Positions 29,997-38,473 of a stretch of DNA of 64,000 nucleotides are shown here, piece after piece. Each line of letters starts with the position of its first letter. Position 1 is the first letter of the stretch. The notes under the pieces are model-generated. The model saw only the letters and a list, made by a program, of their open reading frames with translations. It was not told the DNA's origin and did not search any database. The translations under genes were made by a program, and so were the position numbers. Source of the DNA: Klebsiella spallanzanii (GTDB taxonomy: Bacteria; Pseudomonadota; Gammaproteobacteria; Enterobacterales; Enterobacteriaceae); NCBI RefSeq assembly GCF_902158555.1, contig NZ_CABGGS010000043.1, positions 248,001 through 312,000 on the forward strand. The letters are read 5' to 3'.

Positions 29997-30156
29997 CGTT
30001 CTCGCCAGTTAGGGATAAAGCGGTCCATATCCAGGTGAAAGTGTTCGTTATGATGACGTTCCAGTAGGTGAGCCAGTTCATTCACCAGAAAATACTCCAG
30101 ACACTCTGGCTGCTTCTTGACCCGTTTCAGCTTTCCATTCCCCACAAAAGCAAAAA
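29997..30156 (-). pseudogene. C-terminal fragment of an M48/YgjP (DUF45)-type metallohydrolase
   Basis: About 53 codons stay open to a TGA and read KKQPECLEYFLVNELAHLLE, then RHHNEHFHLDMDRFIPNWRE. This matches the zinc-site end of YgjP-like hydrolases (HELAH...H), but the first histidine is now asparagine. There is no start and the N-terminal two thirds are missing. Such genes often accompany type I restriction loci, so it is probably debris of an older island. Confidence 0.65.
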
Positions 30157-30175
30157 CCCAGCCATAGGCTGGGTT
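30155..30175. terminator. Hairpin next to the left attachment-like site
   Basis: AACCCAGCC-ATA-GGCTGGGTT is a perfect 9-bp stem followed by TCTTTA on the plus strand. It lies 11 bases from the tRNA-like sequence. Confidence 0.65.
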
Positions 30176-30185
30176 CTTTAAATAG

Positions 30186-30202
30186 TGGTGCCGGACTCGG
30201 GA
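30186..30202. other. Degenerate tRNA-Phe 3'-end copy, candidate attL
   Basis: TGGTGCCGGACTCGGGA resembles the tRNA-Phe 3' end as it appears on the plus strand (TGGTGCCCGGACTCGGAA) with one C missing. It marks the probable far end of the island 11.2 kb from the tRNA, where a direct repeat of the tRNA end is expected. The match is too short and imperfect to be certain. Confidence 0.5.
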
Positions 30203-30371
30203 ACATTCAATTACTTACCAATTTGATTTCTATCATAAATTCTTCTGCTACTTATTGTCAAGACCCAGAGGTTGACCCTCATTTCTACTTTTAAATCATA
30301 AAGGTAGATTAAAATAAGTAGAAAGCCTCTCGGTTCGATACACCGATTTGATTCCTTCTAAATTTATCGTA

Positions 30372-30401
30372 ATGACATCTGCGTTACGCATGTTGTATAA
30401 T
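30372..30401 (+). promoter_or_regulatory. Promoter and probable operator of the tacAT pair
   Basis: ATGACA and a perfect TATAAT are 18 bases apart. Between them lies the palindrome TGCGTTACGCA within ACATCTGCGTTACGCATGT. An operator inside the promoter fits autorepression by the ribbon-helix-helix antitoxin, alone or in complex with the toxin. Confidence 0.65.
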
Positions 30402-30433
30402 TAATATCCACAGAAACACAAGAGGACAACACT

Positions 30434-31212
<779 letters not shown>

Positions 31213-31386
31213 TTGGTATTATTTGCCAATAAGGTGGTAGCTTTATGAATAAAATTATCAATGATATATTGTTGTCAGACATATCCGCTGTCTGAAGTCA
31301 TCAGGTATATTTAATGGTTAATGTGATATTTAATAATAGCTACACAACCTCAAACATTATTTTAATGCTTGAGGTTTGATTACAAT

Positions 31387-31839
31387 TCAAAAGTTGAAAA
31401 TTAATTTCATTCGGGGAAATAGATTGGAAAAAAAGACCAAAAAGCTAATAGAATAGAAAATATAACATACAATAAATATTGGTGATGTTTTTAAAACGGG
31501 TATAATTGATTTTCTATATTCCTCAACTAATCCCAAGTCATATAATCTGGCTTTCTTGCTGTCTCCTGTTAGGTTACTATCAATATCCTTTTCTATATCT
31601 TTTTCTATTTTATGAAACGCTCTCTTGTCAGTCATTTCCTGTTTGGAATTAAATATAAATATACAGAATAACAAAATTGCCGCGATAACTTGAATTAGTG
31701 GTATATTTACACTCCAGCATCCAAGGGTTGAAATAAATAACCAGATCCCTTGTGAATTTGCCTGAGATCTAAATTCATCAATATGTTTACTATAATTTTT
31801 GATATGTTCTAATATAACGTCATTTTTACATTGGTCCAT
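31387..31839 (-). CDS. Hypothetical membrane protein, 150 residues
   Basis: An unrecognised protein with a charged N-terminal helix (about 1-28), a hydrophobic pair at about 31-62, a charged central region (65-112, KAFHKIEKDIEKDID-like) and a second hydrophobic region at about 113-142. The arrangement of membrane segments around a charged middle vaguely recalls SLATT-type membrane effectors, but I cannot support that assignment. The DNA is strongly AT-rich compared with the chromosome. It lies after the terminator of the small gene upstream, so it is probably transcribed separately. Confidence 0.6.
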   Translation of the reverse strand: MDQCKNDVILEHIKNYSKHIDEFRSQANSQGIWLFISTLGCWSVNIPLIQVIAAILLFCIFIFNSKQEMTDKRAFHKIEKDIEKDIDSNLTGDSKKARLYDLGLVEEYRKSIIPVLKTSPIFIVCYIFYSISFLVFFSNLFPRMKLIFNF

Positions 31840-31880
31840 ACAATTATTTCCATTGTAGACATTTAAAATTATCAGAAGAA

Positions 31881-31902
31881 AAGCAGCTACATGTAGCTGC
31901 TT
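31881..31902 (-). terminator. Terminator of the small LexA-box gene
   Basis: The perfect 22-base palindrome AAGCAGCTACATGTAGCTGCTT is followed on the minus strand by a T-rich run (TTCTTCT). It lies just after the small gene's stop and separates it from the membrane-protein gene. Confidence 0.75.
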
Positions 31903-31920
31903 ATAGATATAAAAATGCTA

Positions 31921-32172
31921 TTATTTCCGATCTTTATTGGCTTGGGAAAGAACTGAAGCAGCAAGAGTCTTTGTTTGGTCACTATATTTAGGGCTATTTA
32001 AAACTTTTGAGGCTGTAGTTTCCATTTCGCCACCCGTTTGGTTTGAAGTCCCAGATTGAGATAAGGCAGATCCGGCTAAACTTTTCTGAATAGCTGAAGC
32101 ATTAGGATCTTTCAGCACTTGAGCTGCTTGTGATGCAATTGTTGAAGAGGTTTTCTTTGTATTATTTGGCAT
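31921..32172 (-). CDS. Small internally duplicated protein, probably SOS-regulated
   Basis: An 83-residue Ser/Ala-rich protein starting MPNNTKKTSS. It contains two similar halves: ASQAAQVLKDPNASAIQKSL (then AGSALSQ) and ASKVLNSPKYSDQTKTLAA (then SVLSQ). I recall similar unannotated small proteins being widespread in enterobacteria, but know no function. It has no signal peptide or membrane segment. A near-consensus LexA box lies about 80 bases upstream and a terminator directly downstream, so it is a one-gene SOS-type transcription unit. Confidence 0.7.
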   Translation of the reverse strand: MPNNTKKTSSTIASQAAQVLKDPNASAIQKSLAGSALSQSGTSNQTGGEMETTASKVLNSPKYSDQTKTLAASVLSQANKDRK

Positions 32173-32249
32173 ATGTATTAGCACCTATGTAGAGTTACAT
32201 TTTTGAACATGTAGTATCATTTTTGATAAAAAATACTATATGTTGTGTA

Positions 32250-32269
32250 TACTGTATTCATATACAGTC
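32250..32269 (-). promoter_or_regulatory. LexA (SOS) box upstream of the small gene
   Basis: TACTGTATTCATATACAGTC matches 17 of 20 positions of TACTGTATATATATACAGTA and has the invariant CTGT-N8-ACAG core. A TTGATT -35 candidate is next to it on the minus strand, so LexA would cover the promoter of the small gene. Confidence 0.8.
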
Positions 32270-32307
32270 ATGTAATCAAGCAAAATTATTTGATATATAT
32301 CAAATAA

Positions 32308-32340
32308 TGTAGATATTATATTTTAAATATAATATCTACA
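32308..32340. terminator. AT-rich palindrome after the NACHT gene
   Basis: TGTAGATATTATATT and AATATAATATCTACA form a perfect 15-bp stem with a three-base loop, starting four bases beyond the NACHT gene's stop. It probably ends that transcript and protects the downstream LexA-controlled promoter. Confidence 0.65.
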
Positions 32341-32343
32341 TTG

Positions 32344-35300
32344 CTAGCGTTGGCGGTCACCGTGCCGTGAAACATCTAAAACGAAAACATCAATTAAACC
32401 ACGGAGATCAGCCGGTAGTACTGCTTCAATACTAATTTTAAGCTCCTGAGCGGTTTTAATTCCGTGGGTTTTGCGGCCAGCAACGGTTTCGCTTTCTCCA
32501 AACCATATGACAAGAAAGATACCTTGCTGTTCGGCATCAGGGTGAATGGAATAACGGTCATAGAGTTGGGCTGAAGCGGCAGAATATAACTCTCTGTGCC
32601 ACTGGCCTTTGACTTCCGTAACCAGCAACCGTCTTCTTTCGCCAATCAATTTAGATGCCGTGAAATCACTCCTGTTTTTCCCTTTCAACTGATGCTCTGG
32701 AGTTATAGCGATGCCCTGAGGCTGAAGTCTTAAATTCAGACGTTCTGCAATAATCTCTGTGGATTTTACCTCATCAAGGCGGTCATTTTTCTCATAGAAG
32801 CGATCTGCGGAGTTAAACTCCCCGCCATCAATCGCTTTCTGGAAATCATGAAGCTCCTGAAGAACTAACTGACGCAGGCCTTCAACAGTAACAACTGAAT
32901 CACAATCCAGACGTTGAACTATCTCGTCTGGCGTTGGTGGCTCAAAATCCCTGAGCGCTTTTTTTCTGATCTGAGCGGCATATATGCTTTGTAACTCCTT
33001 ATGCAGACTGGTGAAACGTGGATCGTCAAGAAGACTGTCCAGCACCGGTATTGCATTGTCGGGAGTGTCCGAGTTAATTGACCAAATCAAGTCAGTCAAA
33101 AAGCGGTAGGCTTTCTCTTCTCTAGGGCTATCACTATCCCAGCTATCAGGCAGATCAACATGCGGCCAGTGTTCAATGAACGCGTCTAAAATGGCTTCAA
33201 TCTTAATTGAGGTAAGCTCCGGCCAGGCACTGTGCTCACTTCGACTCATGCGCCCGGAACGTTCATAAAAATGCCGTAAATTATCTTTATCAGATTTTAG
33301 CCATGCCCAATAAGTGGCCGTAATATTCTCCAGAAAGTAATACTCACGTACCAGCCAGAATATTCGCTTGCGTTCAATATCCTCATTATCTGTCGGATCA
33401 GGCCAGCCTGACATCATATCTGAGCAACGCCCTGCAATAATCTCTTTTAAATTCTCACGATCGCCGTATTGAGCTGCAACTTCGAAAAGTGTGTCCATTG
33501 AGTCAAGGGATAATTCAGTAAAACGGCGAAGCCATTCAATGGAAAGTTTAGCGCGTGAATGACGAAAGATCTCTTCTCCACTTAACATCCAGATTTCAGG
33601 GTGAGGGCATGGCTGAGCAAGTTGGGGTTCAATGTACTGTCGGAGATATTTTTCAGCACTTTCACTATCAGGAAAAATGAGGCGGTCGATTTCAGTCTGT
33701 AGCACATCACGTTCTTCCGTCGAAACTGAGTGGTATCCCATGTGAATGTTAGTTCTTAAGGCTGTAAGTAACTCAATATTGACGCATTCAAGATTGCCTT
33801 CTGCACGTAGAATCTCCAGACAGGCGGCATATAAAATCATCACAGAATGTCTGCATTTGGATTCGCATTGCAGGGCCGCTAGTTCGGGAAGTGTGGGAAC
33901 CTCGGGAGTAATAAAATCTAGGCAATTTCTCAACGCAGTCCGAACCAGTTTCTCGTCACCAAATTCTAATTCAATTCTTTCTGGATTCATGAGCACAAGT
34001 TCCGCAAAACGCGCCAGACAACGCCAGTGACGGCCACGTTCTACAATCTCTCTGTTTTCATTAACGAATTTTATATTTCTGGTGTGGATCTCCCGTTGCT
34101 TTCGATCATGGCGTTTCATACTTCGGCTATGTCTGAATCTCCAAACCTGATGCTCCTGTTCGGATAATTTCATGGCATTATTGAATCGGGCCCATTCGCG
34201 CATAAATGCGGGTCTGGAAAGGGCGTGCTGACGCATTTGTGTCCGCAAATCATCTGGGCCTTGCTCTTCCTTGTTTTTGTAACGTTGATGGTTGACAAGG
34301 AAACTCGCCCACAGGTCAACGTTATCTGTTTCAAACGCCAGATTGAGGATAAATTTATAGTCATTCCTCCATAAATGAAGGCCTGAATGTGAGTGCAGAT
34401 GTCCGTCGAATTTCTCTACTCTTATGTTGAATATCTCTTTACGATCCGTTAATGGCCCGAATACATAAGCAATGATCTCCTGACGAAGAGTATCATTTTC
34501 CCTAAGCACCTGTACCGATTTGCTTTGATCGGGTTGGCATTGGCGATGAAAATTGAGATTACCTATCCATTGCCAGATCCTCACAGGATCAAATGGTGCT
34601 TGAGCCAGTTCAAAATAGCGATCGACCATTGAACCAACGATCTTGCTTATTCCATTACGACAATCACACTCATAGGATTTTTTTCCACAGTGACAATGAA
34701 GATTATGGGTTAATTCGTCGAGAAGAAATTCAAGAGTATGATGTGAAAAACAGGAGATTAGCTTCTTAATAAAATAACGAGAGCCGATCACTCTTTCAAA
34801 TTCTTCTTTGTGATCGGGGTAGAGGTTCGCACAGACGCGTAAGAATCCAGAGATATACGTGTGGTTAAATTTTTCTGGCCCCGTGGCTTCGATGACTTTA
34901 GCTGCAATATTGAGTGAAATATGACTGGCCTCAAAAATCAAAACGGCCAAAGCGCCAATGAAATCGTATTCTTTGACATTGAGTAAGCATCTGCTTGCTA
35001 AGGTTCGAATATGTTCAGACTCGTTGGGATTTAACGTAAGCTGGCTCAATTCAGGCACCAACTGACTGTTTACTGGAGAGTCTGCCAGAAGTTCTAAAAT
35101 TAAATCACGTAAATGACCATCATTGCCCATCGTTAAAAGAGGCTTTATTTCCTCAACAACGTCTTGCGTGAAAAAACCAGCCGCGCTGAACCGGCGCCAG
35201 AAATCACTCCGACGAAAGTAAGGATCTGCGGCTTCAATCTCTTTGAGTCGATGGAGAAGCTGTCGTTTCGATGAGCGTTCAAGCTGCGATGGATCGCCGT

Positions 35301-36384
35301 TTGCGAGTACCGCATAGGCGTCAAGCTCAATAATGGATCCCTGTATCGATTTGTTGCCTAATGCTGCCATCCATCCGAGCAGACCTCTCAACTCATCTCT
35401 GGCAATACCGTTCGGTGCAATAACAGGCAAGCACTTTGGTAAAGTGAGGACATCCACAGGATCGGCTATTCGTTTAATGAGATAATCCGCTGCACAATAT
35501 TCAGCGACAATCTTGTGGACCGGGCGGTGCTGGTCTTCCTTATCGCCGGGCTTGAAAAGTTGCGTTGACAATATGTCGTTACAGGCAGTACTGCCGCTAA
35601 ACAATGCTGGCAGCATGGGATACATCCGGTTTGCAGTCGCGTCGATGGTGCTGACTCCCTCTGCGCCCGACAACAGAAGTTTGGCATAAACCTCGGCAGA
35701 AAATGAAACCTTCTGTGCAACTGAAAGAGATACAGGGGCTTTCGGGATATCTTGATTGACTTCCTTAGCCAGTCGTTCGACTGCTAAAGCAAAGATTGAA
35801 CGTTTGTCAGCAAATCGCCTGTCACTTTCTAAATAGGCATCGGTGAACATTTTCAGAAACTGAGGGTTTGGTAACAACATCTCTAAACTAAACCGTGTAA
35901 CTTCGGTCTGGAATGCAAAGAAGTCTTCTTCTGGTGCATGGTGCTTAAAGATGGCGTGTTGTTCGTTTTGGTCGAATTCTCTCAGCCTCACAATCATAGG
36001 GGAGACACCAAGAAATCTCTCAAAAATACCGGTGGAAGCCAGTCCCCATTCGCTTGACCTGCTCGACATGATGACGCGAGTCGGCTTTGATGTTCTGGCG
36101 CGTGCAAGGAGGTTATGGATACCTGATTGATCAATCCTGGCGACTTCATCAACGGCGTCAATTATCAGCGGGCTATTTTCTTTATCTGCTCCCACATAAG
36201 CAAATACGCTGGCATTTGAGACAGAAGAATTCAGTTTTAGAGCAAGGCTCTTCATCAGCTCCGTTTTCCCGCCGCCGGGTTCGGCTAACACAACAATGTG
36301 CGTTGATGCAGCCAGCAACTCTGTCTCTGTGTACGTCTTGTCACCGTGTGTAAAAGTACGTTCAAGATAGAAGATTGAATTCAT
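32344..36384 (-). CDS. NACHT-type STAND NTPase with C-terminal PD-(D/E)XK-like nuclease domain
   Basis: A 1346-residue protein, the largest in the window. The P-loop is at the very N-terminus: Walker A AEPGGGKT (34-41), NACHT-style Walker B LIIDAVDE (73-80), and sensor SSR (107-109). A NPQFLKMF helix and a VHKIVAEYCAADYL motif (289-302) then follow, as in STAND ATPases. Residues about 330-1200 are helical-repeat-like, with a CxC-x6-CxC possible metal site (564-575). The C-terminus has Asp1240 (RSDFTA), Glu1257-x-Lys1259 (VTEVKG) and Gln1273 (QLYDRY), a nuclease pattern. I infer an NLR-like antiphage sensor-nuclease. No partner gene is fused or overlapping, and no standard named system fits this order that I know. 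Confidence 0.8.
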   Translation of the reverse strand: MNSIFYLERTFTHGDKTYTETELLAASTHIVVLAEPGGGKTELMKSLALKLNSSVSNASVFAYVGADKENSPLIIDAVDEVARIDQSGIHNLLARARTSKPTRVIMSSRSSEWGLASTGIFERFLGVSPMIVRLREFDQNEQHAIFKHHAPEEDFFAFQTEVTRFSLEMLLPNPQFLKMFTDAYLESDRRFADKRSIFALAVERLAKEVNQDIPKAPVSLSVAQKVSFSAEVYAKLLLSGAEGVSTIDATANRMYPMLPALFSGSTACNDILSTQLFKPGDKEDQHRPVHKIVAEYCAADYLIKRIADPVDVLTLPKCLPVIAPNGIARDELRGLLGWMAALGNKSIQGSIIELDAYAVLANGDPSQLERSSKRQLLHRLKEIEAADPYFRRSDFWRRFSAAGFFTQDVVEEIKPLLTMGNDGHLRDLILELLADSPVNSQLVPELSQLTLNPNESEHIRTLASRCLLNVKEYDFIGALAVLIFEASHISLNIAAKVIEATGPEKFNHTYISGFLRVCANLYPDHKEEFERVIGSRYFIKKLISCFSHHTLEFLLDELTHNLHCHCGKKSYECDCRNGISKIVGSMVDRYFELAQAPFDPVRIWQWIGNLNFHRQCQPDQSKSVQVLRENDTLRQEIIAYVFGPLTDRKEIFNIRVEKFDGHLHSHSGLHLWRNDYKFILNLAFETDNVDLWASFLVNHQRYKNKEEQGPDDLRTQMRQHALSRPAFMREWARFNNAMKLSEQEHQVWRFRHSRSMKRHDRKQREIHTRNIKFVNENREIVERGRHWRCLARFAELVLMNPERIELEFGDEKLVRTALRNCLDFITPEVPTLPELAALQCESKCRHSVMILYAACLEILRAEGNLECVNIELLTALRTNIHMGYHSVSTEERDVLQTEIDRLIFPDSESAEKYLRQYIEPQLAQPCPHPEIWMLSGEEIFRHSRAKLSIEWLRRFTELSLDSMDTLFEVAAQYGDRENLKEIIAGRCSDMMSGWPDPTDNEDIERKRIFWLVREYYFLENITATYWAWLKSDKDNLRHFYERSGRMSRSEHSAWPELTSIKIEAILDAFIEHWPHVDLPDSWDSDSPREEKAYRFLTDLIWSINSDTPDNAIPVLDSLLDDPRFTSLHKELQSIYAAQIRKKALRDFEPPTPDEIVQRLDCDSVVTVEGLRQLVLQELHDFQKAIDGGEFNSADRFYEKNDRLDEVKSTEIIAERLNLRLQPQGIAITPEHQLKGKNRSDFTASKLIGERRRLLVTEVKGQWHRELYSAASAQLYDRYSIHPDAEQQGIFLVIWFGESETVAGRKTHGIKTAQELKISIEAVLPADLRGLIDVFVLDVSRHGDRQR

Positions 36385-36747
36385 CGTTACAAAATGCTTC
36401 GTATTGAATAGCTAAAATATTCCAGCAGAAAAGAAAGCTGCGCCTGAGTTTTCTTGCTTATATCAGAGATAGTACGGCATTTTTTCTTTATTAGGGGCCC
36501 GTTTTATCAACGGCTCGACGTATTATACAACTTATTGACATTCATCACATTTCACAATAGCGACATGCAGGCTAACAGATATTAAACCTTTACTGTTATG
36601 GCGGCCTTGTCTGCGGAATTTTTATTTTCTGCGACCTGTCTTCCACAACTGCGCTTGCTGTTAATCCCTAATCGCGGTATCGTTTACCCGTACCTGCAAA
36701 ATCAGGTGCCGGGATTGACCTCCTGAATATATTTTGTTGGCGACATA
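36385..36747. other. Intergenic region upstream of the NACHT gene and the phage-like leader
   Basis: 363 bases without a supported gene. The part nearest the NACHT gene should carry its promoter, but no strong -10/-35 pair stands out. The part nearest 36700 (ATCAGGTGCCGGGATTGACC) resembles leader sequences of P4-like satellites. Confidence 0.4.
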
Positions 36748-36882
36748 TTGACGCGCCTGCGTCTTTTTTTATGTCGTACGCACGGCTATACCTCAATGGT
36801 GGACTGGGCGGGGGCACCGCAAGGTGCGCCGGTTGCCAACAAAGCCGGTAAGGTCAACTCCGTCCAGTTCCACCACCCATGA
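36748..36882 (+). CDS. Ash-like short phage ORF
   Basis: About 44 residues, starting at TTG, or 28 from ATG at 36796. The tail GYTSMVDWAGAPQGAPVANK resembles the Ash family of P4-like phages and prophages. It overlaps a structured leader and may be mainly a regulatory reading frame. The start is uncertain. Confidence 0.45.
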   Translation: MTRLRLFLCRTHGYTSMVDWAGAPQGAPVANKAGKVNSVQFHHP

Positions 36883-36905
36883 GATTGACCTCTCAGGTGG
36901 TGGTT
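36796..36905 (+). ncRNA. Structured phage-type leader, possible C4-like antisense RNA
   Basis: The segment contains a GNRA-capped stem (GCACC-GCAA-GGTGC, 36814-36827) and a strong hairpin, CCACCACC ... GGTGGTGG with inner ATGAGA/TCTCA pairs (36870-36903), just before the next gene. Position and sequence style recall the C4/CI immunity RNAs of P1 and P4. This is pattern memory, not a covariance match. Confidence 0.35.
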
Positions 36906-36932
36906 TATCAACTTTTGTTGGAGGTTGCCACT

Positions 36933-37394
36933 ATGGCTACGACCCTCACCCAGACACACCCGTTACTTGCTGTTCCCTTCAATGCCGCCACGGACTTCAC
37001 TGTCCTTGCCAGCCACTGCGAAAACTTCGCCGAAACCCTGATTGAAAACGACGACCCCACGCTGAAAATGGCGCTCTGCGGCAGGCTCAACGCCGCTCTG
37101 GCGCTGCTCCAGCCCACGCTGTTAGAACCCGTCCCGCCCCATCTTGTTGAAAGCCTGACCGTCGACACCCTCCCGGCGAATTCCCCCGAGTTTGGGCCGG
37201 AATGCACCGAGCTGTGTAGCTACTGCCTCGCCCTGACGCAGACGCTGGCGGAGCAGGGATTTTCTTCTGAAAAGGAGAAACAGTTGAGTTATCTGCTGTA
37301 TGACCTGATCAACTACTTCGCGGCGGAAATGAAAGCCCCGCGCTGGCTGCGCACCGCCGATGGCGTGAAGTTTATCGACGAGGTGGCGGCATGA
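36933..37394 (+). CDS. Hypothetical island protein, 153 residues
   Basis: An unrecognised soluble protein (MATTLTQTHPLLAVPFNAAT), acidic and leucine-rich, with several cysteines in the middle (CTELCSYC) that could bind metal. GGAGG lies 8 bases before the ATG; a longer reading frame from 36879 lacks such a site. Its stop overlaps the start of a Ner-like regulator (ATGA), so the two are translationally coupled. Confidence 0.65.
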   Translation: MATTLTQTHPLLAVPFNAATDFTVLASHCENFAETLIENDDPTLKMALCGRLNAALALLQPTLLEPVPPHLVESLTVDTLPANSPEFGPECTELCSYCLALTQTLAEQGFSSEKEKQLSYLLYDLINYFAAEMKAPRWLRTADGVKFIDEVAA

Positions 37395-37612
37395 TGCAAC
37401 CCGACTGGCATTCCGCCGACATTATCGCGGCGCTGAAAAAGCAGAGGACGTCGCTGTCCGCCGTTTCCCGCAAATCAGGGCTGGCGTCCTCCACGCTGGC
37501 AAATGCGCTTAACCGCCACTGGCCCAAAGGAGAAAGGCTGATCGCAGAAGCGTTGGGCGTTGCGCCGGAGCACATCTGGCCTTCCCGCTACCGTAAGCCC
37601 GAAAATTGCTAA
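37391..37612 (+). CDS. Ner/Nlp-like helix-turn-helix regulator
   Basis: A 73-residue DNA-binding protein of the Ner/SfsB (Nlp) type. The helix-turn-helix (TSLSAVSRKSGLASSTLANA) is followed by HWPKGERLIAEALGVAPEHIWPSRY, the conserved family end. Relatives are repressors in Mu-like phages and islands. It is second in a two-gene unit after the phage-like leader and probably controls that promoter. Confidence 0.88.
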   Translation: MMQPDWHSADIIAALKKQRTSLSAVSRKSGLASSTLANALNRHWPKGERLIAEALGVAPEHIWPSRYRKPENC

Positions 37613-37620
37613 ATCATCTT

Positions 37621-37660
37621 TCCCGATCTTCCGCCTGCATTTGCAGACGGAAGATCGGGA
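37621..37660. repeat. 40-base near-perfect palindrome
   Basis: TCCCGATCTTCCG and CGGAAGATCGGGA are perfect 13-base arms; after one mismatch, CTGCA/TGCAG continues the stem. It begins nine bases after the Ner-like gene's stop and may end that transcript, though no T run follows. Confidence 0.75.
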
Positions 37661-38101
37661 GAAGGCAAGCGAAGCGCGGCAGTTCAGGTTCGCAAAAATC
37701 CTTTTTGACGCACAAACAGTTTTTCCTTTCTGCACCATCGATACTGGTATAGTCTCCTTCCTGCTCCATGCTGTCGTTGACAGCGCCCAACGCTTCGCAA
37801 CCTGAAAGAAGCGCCTGTTATCAGGACGGTTGATCCGTTTACCGGTGCCGACCTCTGCAAACACCGGGTCGCAGAACATCGCGACGGAGGCCTGAGTTTT
37901 AACACAATACCCCCCTTTACTGCGCCAGCCTGCTGGTCTGAATCTGCACCGCGCCGGAATTCTCCCGGCTAACTTATATCTGCTGATACCCTCGGCGCCT
38001 TTTACCTTTACGGGCTGCGGCCTGCATTGCCGTCAGGCTTTGCTGCCGCGTGGCCGTAAAACTGCACCAGACGATAAATTTTCAGACACTGCACCATCCC
38101 A

Positions 38102-38141
38102 GTGCGTCACTTTAACCGCGCAGAGCGGGAAAGTGACGCAC
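38102..38141. repeat. 40-base hairpin with perfect 12-base arms
   Basis: GTGCGTCACTTT and AAAGTGACGCAC pair exactly, and inside them CCGC/GCGG pair around GCAGA. It lies among CTGCRCCAG words. Confidence 0.75.
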
Positions 38142-38237
38142 GCAGCCTTTTCGACCTGCACCAGACAACTCAACTGCGCCAGCTCACGACTGGATCCTGA
38201 CACCGCCTTTTCAGGCCATTTGACCAATAAGGAGAAC

Positions 38238-38288
38238 ATGAACCGATACCGGAGGGGGATCAGGACGATCCGGGGGATGACCCGCTAA
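38238..38288 (+). CDS. Possible 16-residue Arg-rich leader ORF
   Basis: AAGGAG is placed correctly before an ATG that opens a 16-codon frame (MNRYRRGIRTIRGMTR) with six arginines, ending at a small CCCGC/GCGGG hairpin. The frame is also open upstream for about 66 codons. It could be a leader peptide for the recombinase-like gene or the end of an unknown small protein. Confidence 0.35.
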   Translation: MNRYRRGIRTIRGMTR

Positions 38289-38473
38289 GGCGGGCGGCTG
38301 CTCAGAGAGCACAACCGAAGCCCCACCACACCTCAACGGCGACCGCCCCGGCGCTCAGGTATCGTTCGCAGCCCCGACAAAAAACAGGGGCTATCGGCCT
38401 ACGCGCCGGGGAAAGCTGTATCAGTGTTGGTTTTTTGGAGATGAGTTTGCGGCAATCATGAAAGGGGGAAAAT

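Larger units (their letters stand above)
29747..30433. other. Left junction of the tRNA-Phe island
   Basis: 687 bases without an intact gene. They contain a broken metallohydrolase fragment, a hairpin, a degenerate copy of the tRNA-Phe 3' end and the promoter of the toxin-antitoxin pair, each listed separately. The part between the ABC operon and 29990 shows nothing recognisable. Confidence 0.6.
37613..38473. other. Structured noncoding region upstream of the recombinase-like gene
   Basis: 861 bases with no convincing long gene. They hold two roughly 40-base hairpins, five CTGCRCCA-type words (the complement of CTGGYGCAG) and a short ORF with a good ribosome site (all listed). The layout suggests a regulatory or recombination region. 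Confidence 0.5.

Noticed and set aside
32344..36384. Assignment to a named Avs subtype.
   Set aside because: Avs effectors lie at the N-terminus; here the NTPase is at the N-terminus and the nuclease-like motif at the C-terminus.
36879..36932. N-terminal extension of the 153-residue island protein.
   Set aside because: It lies in the strong leader hairpin and lacks a ribosome site, while the internal ATG has GGAGG.
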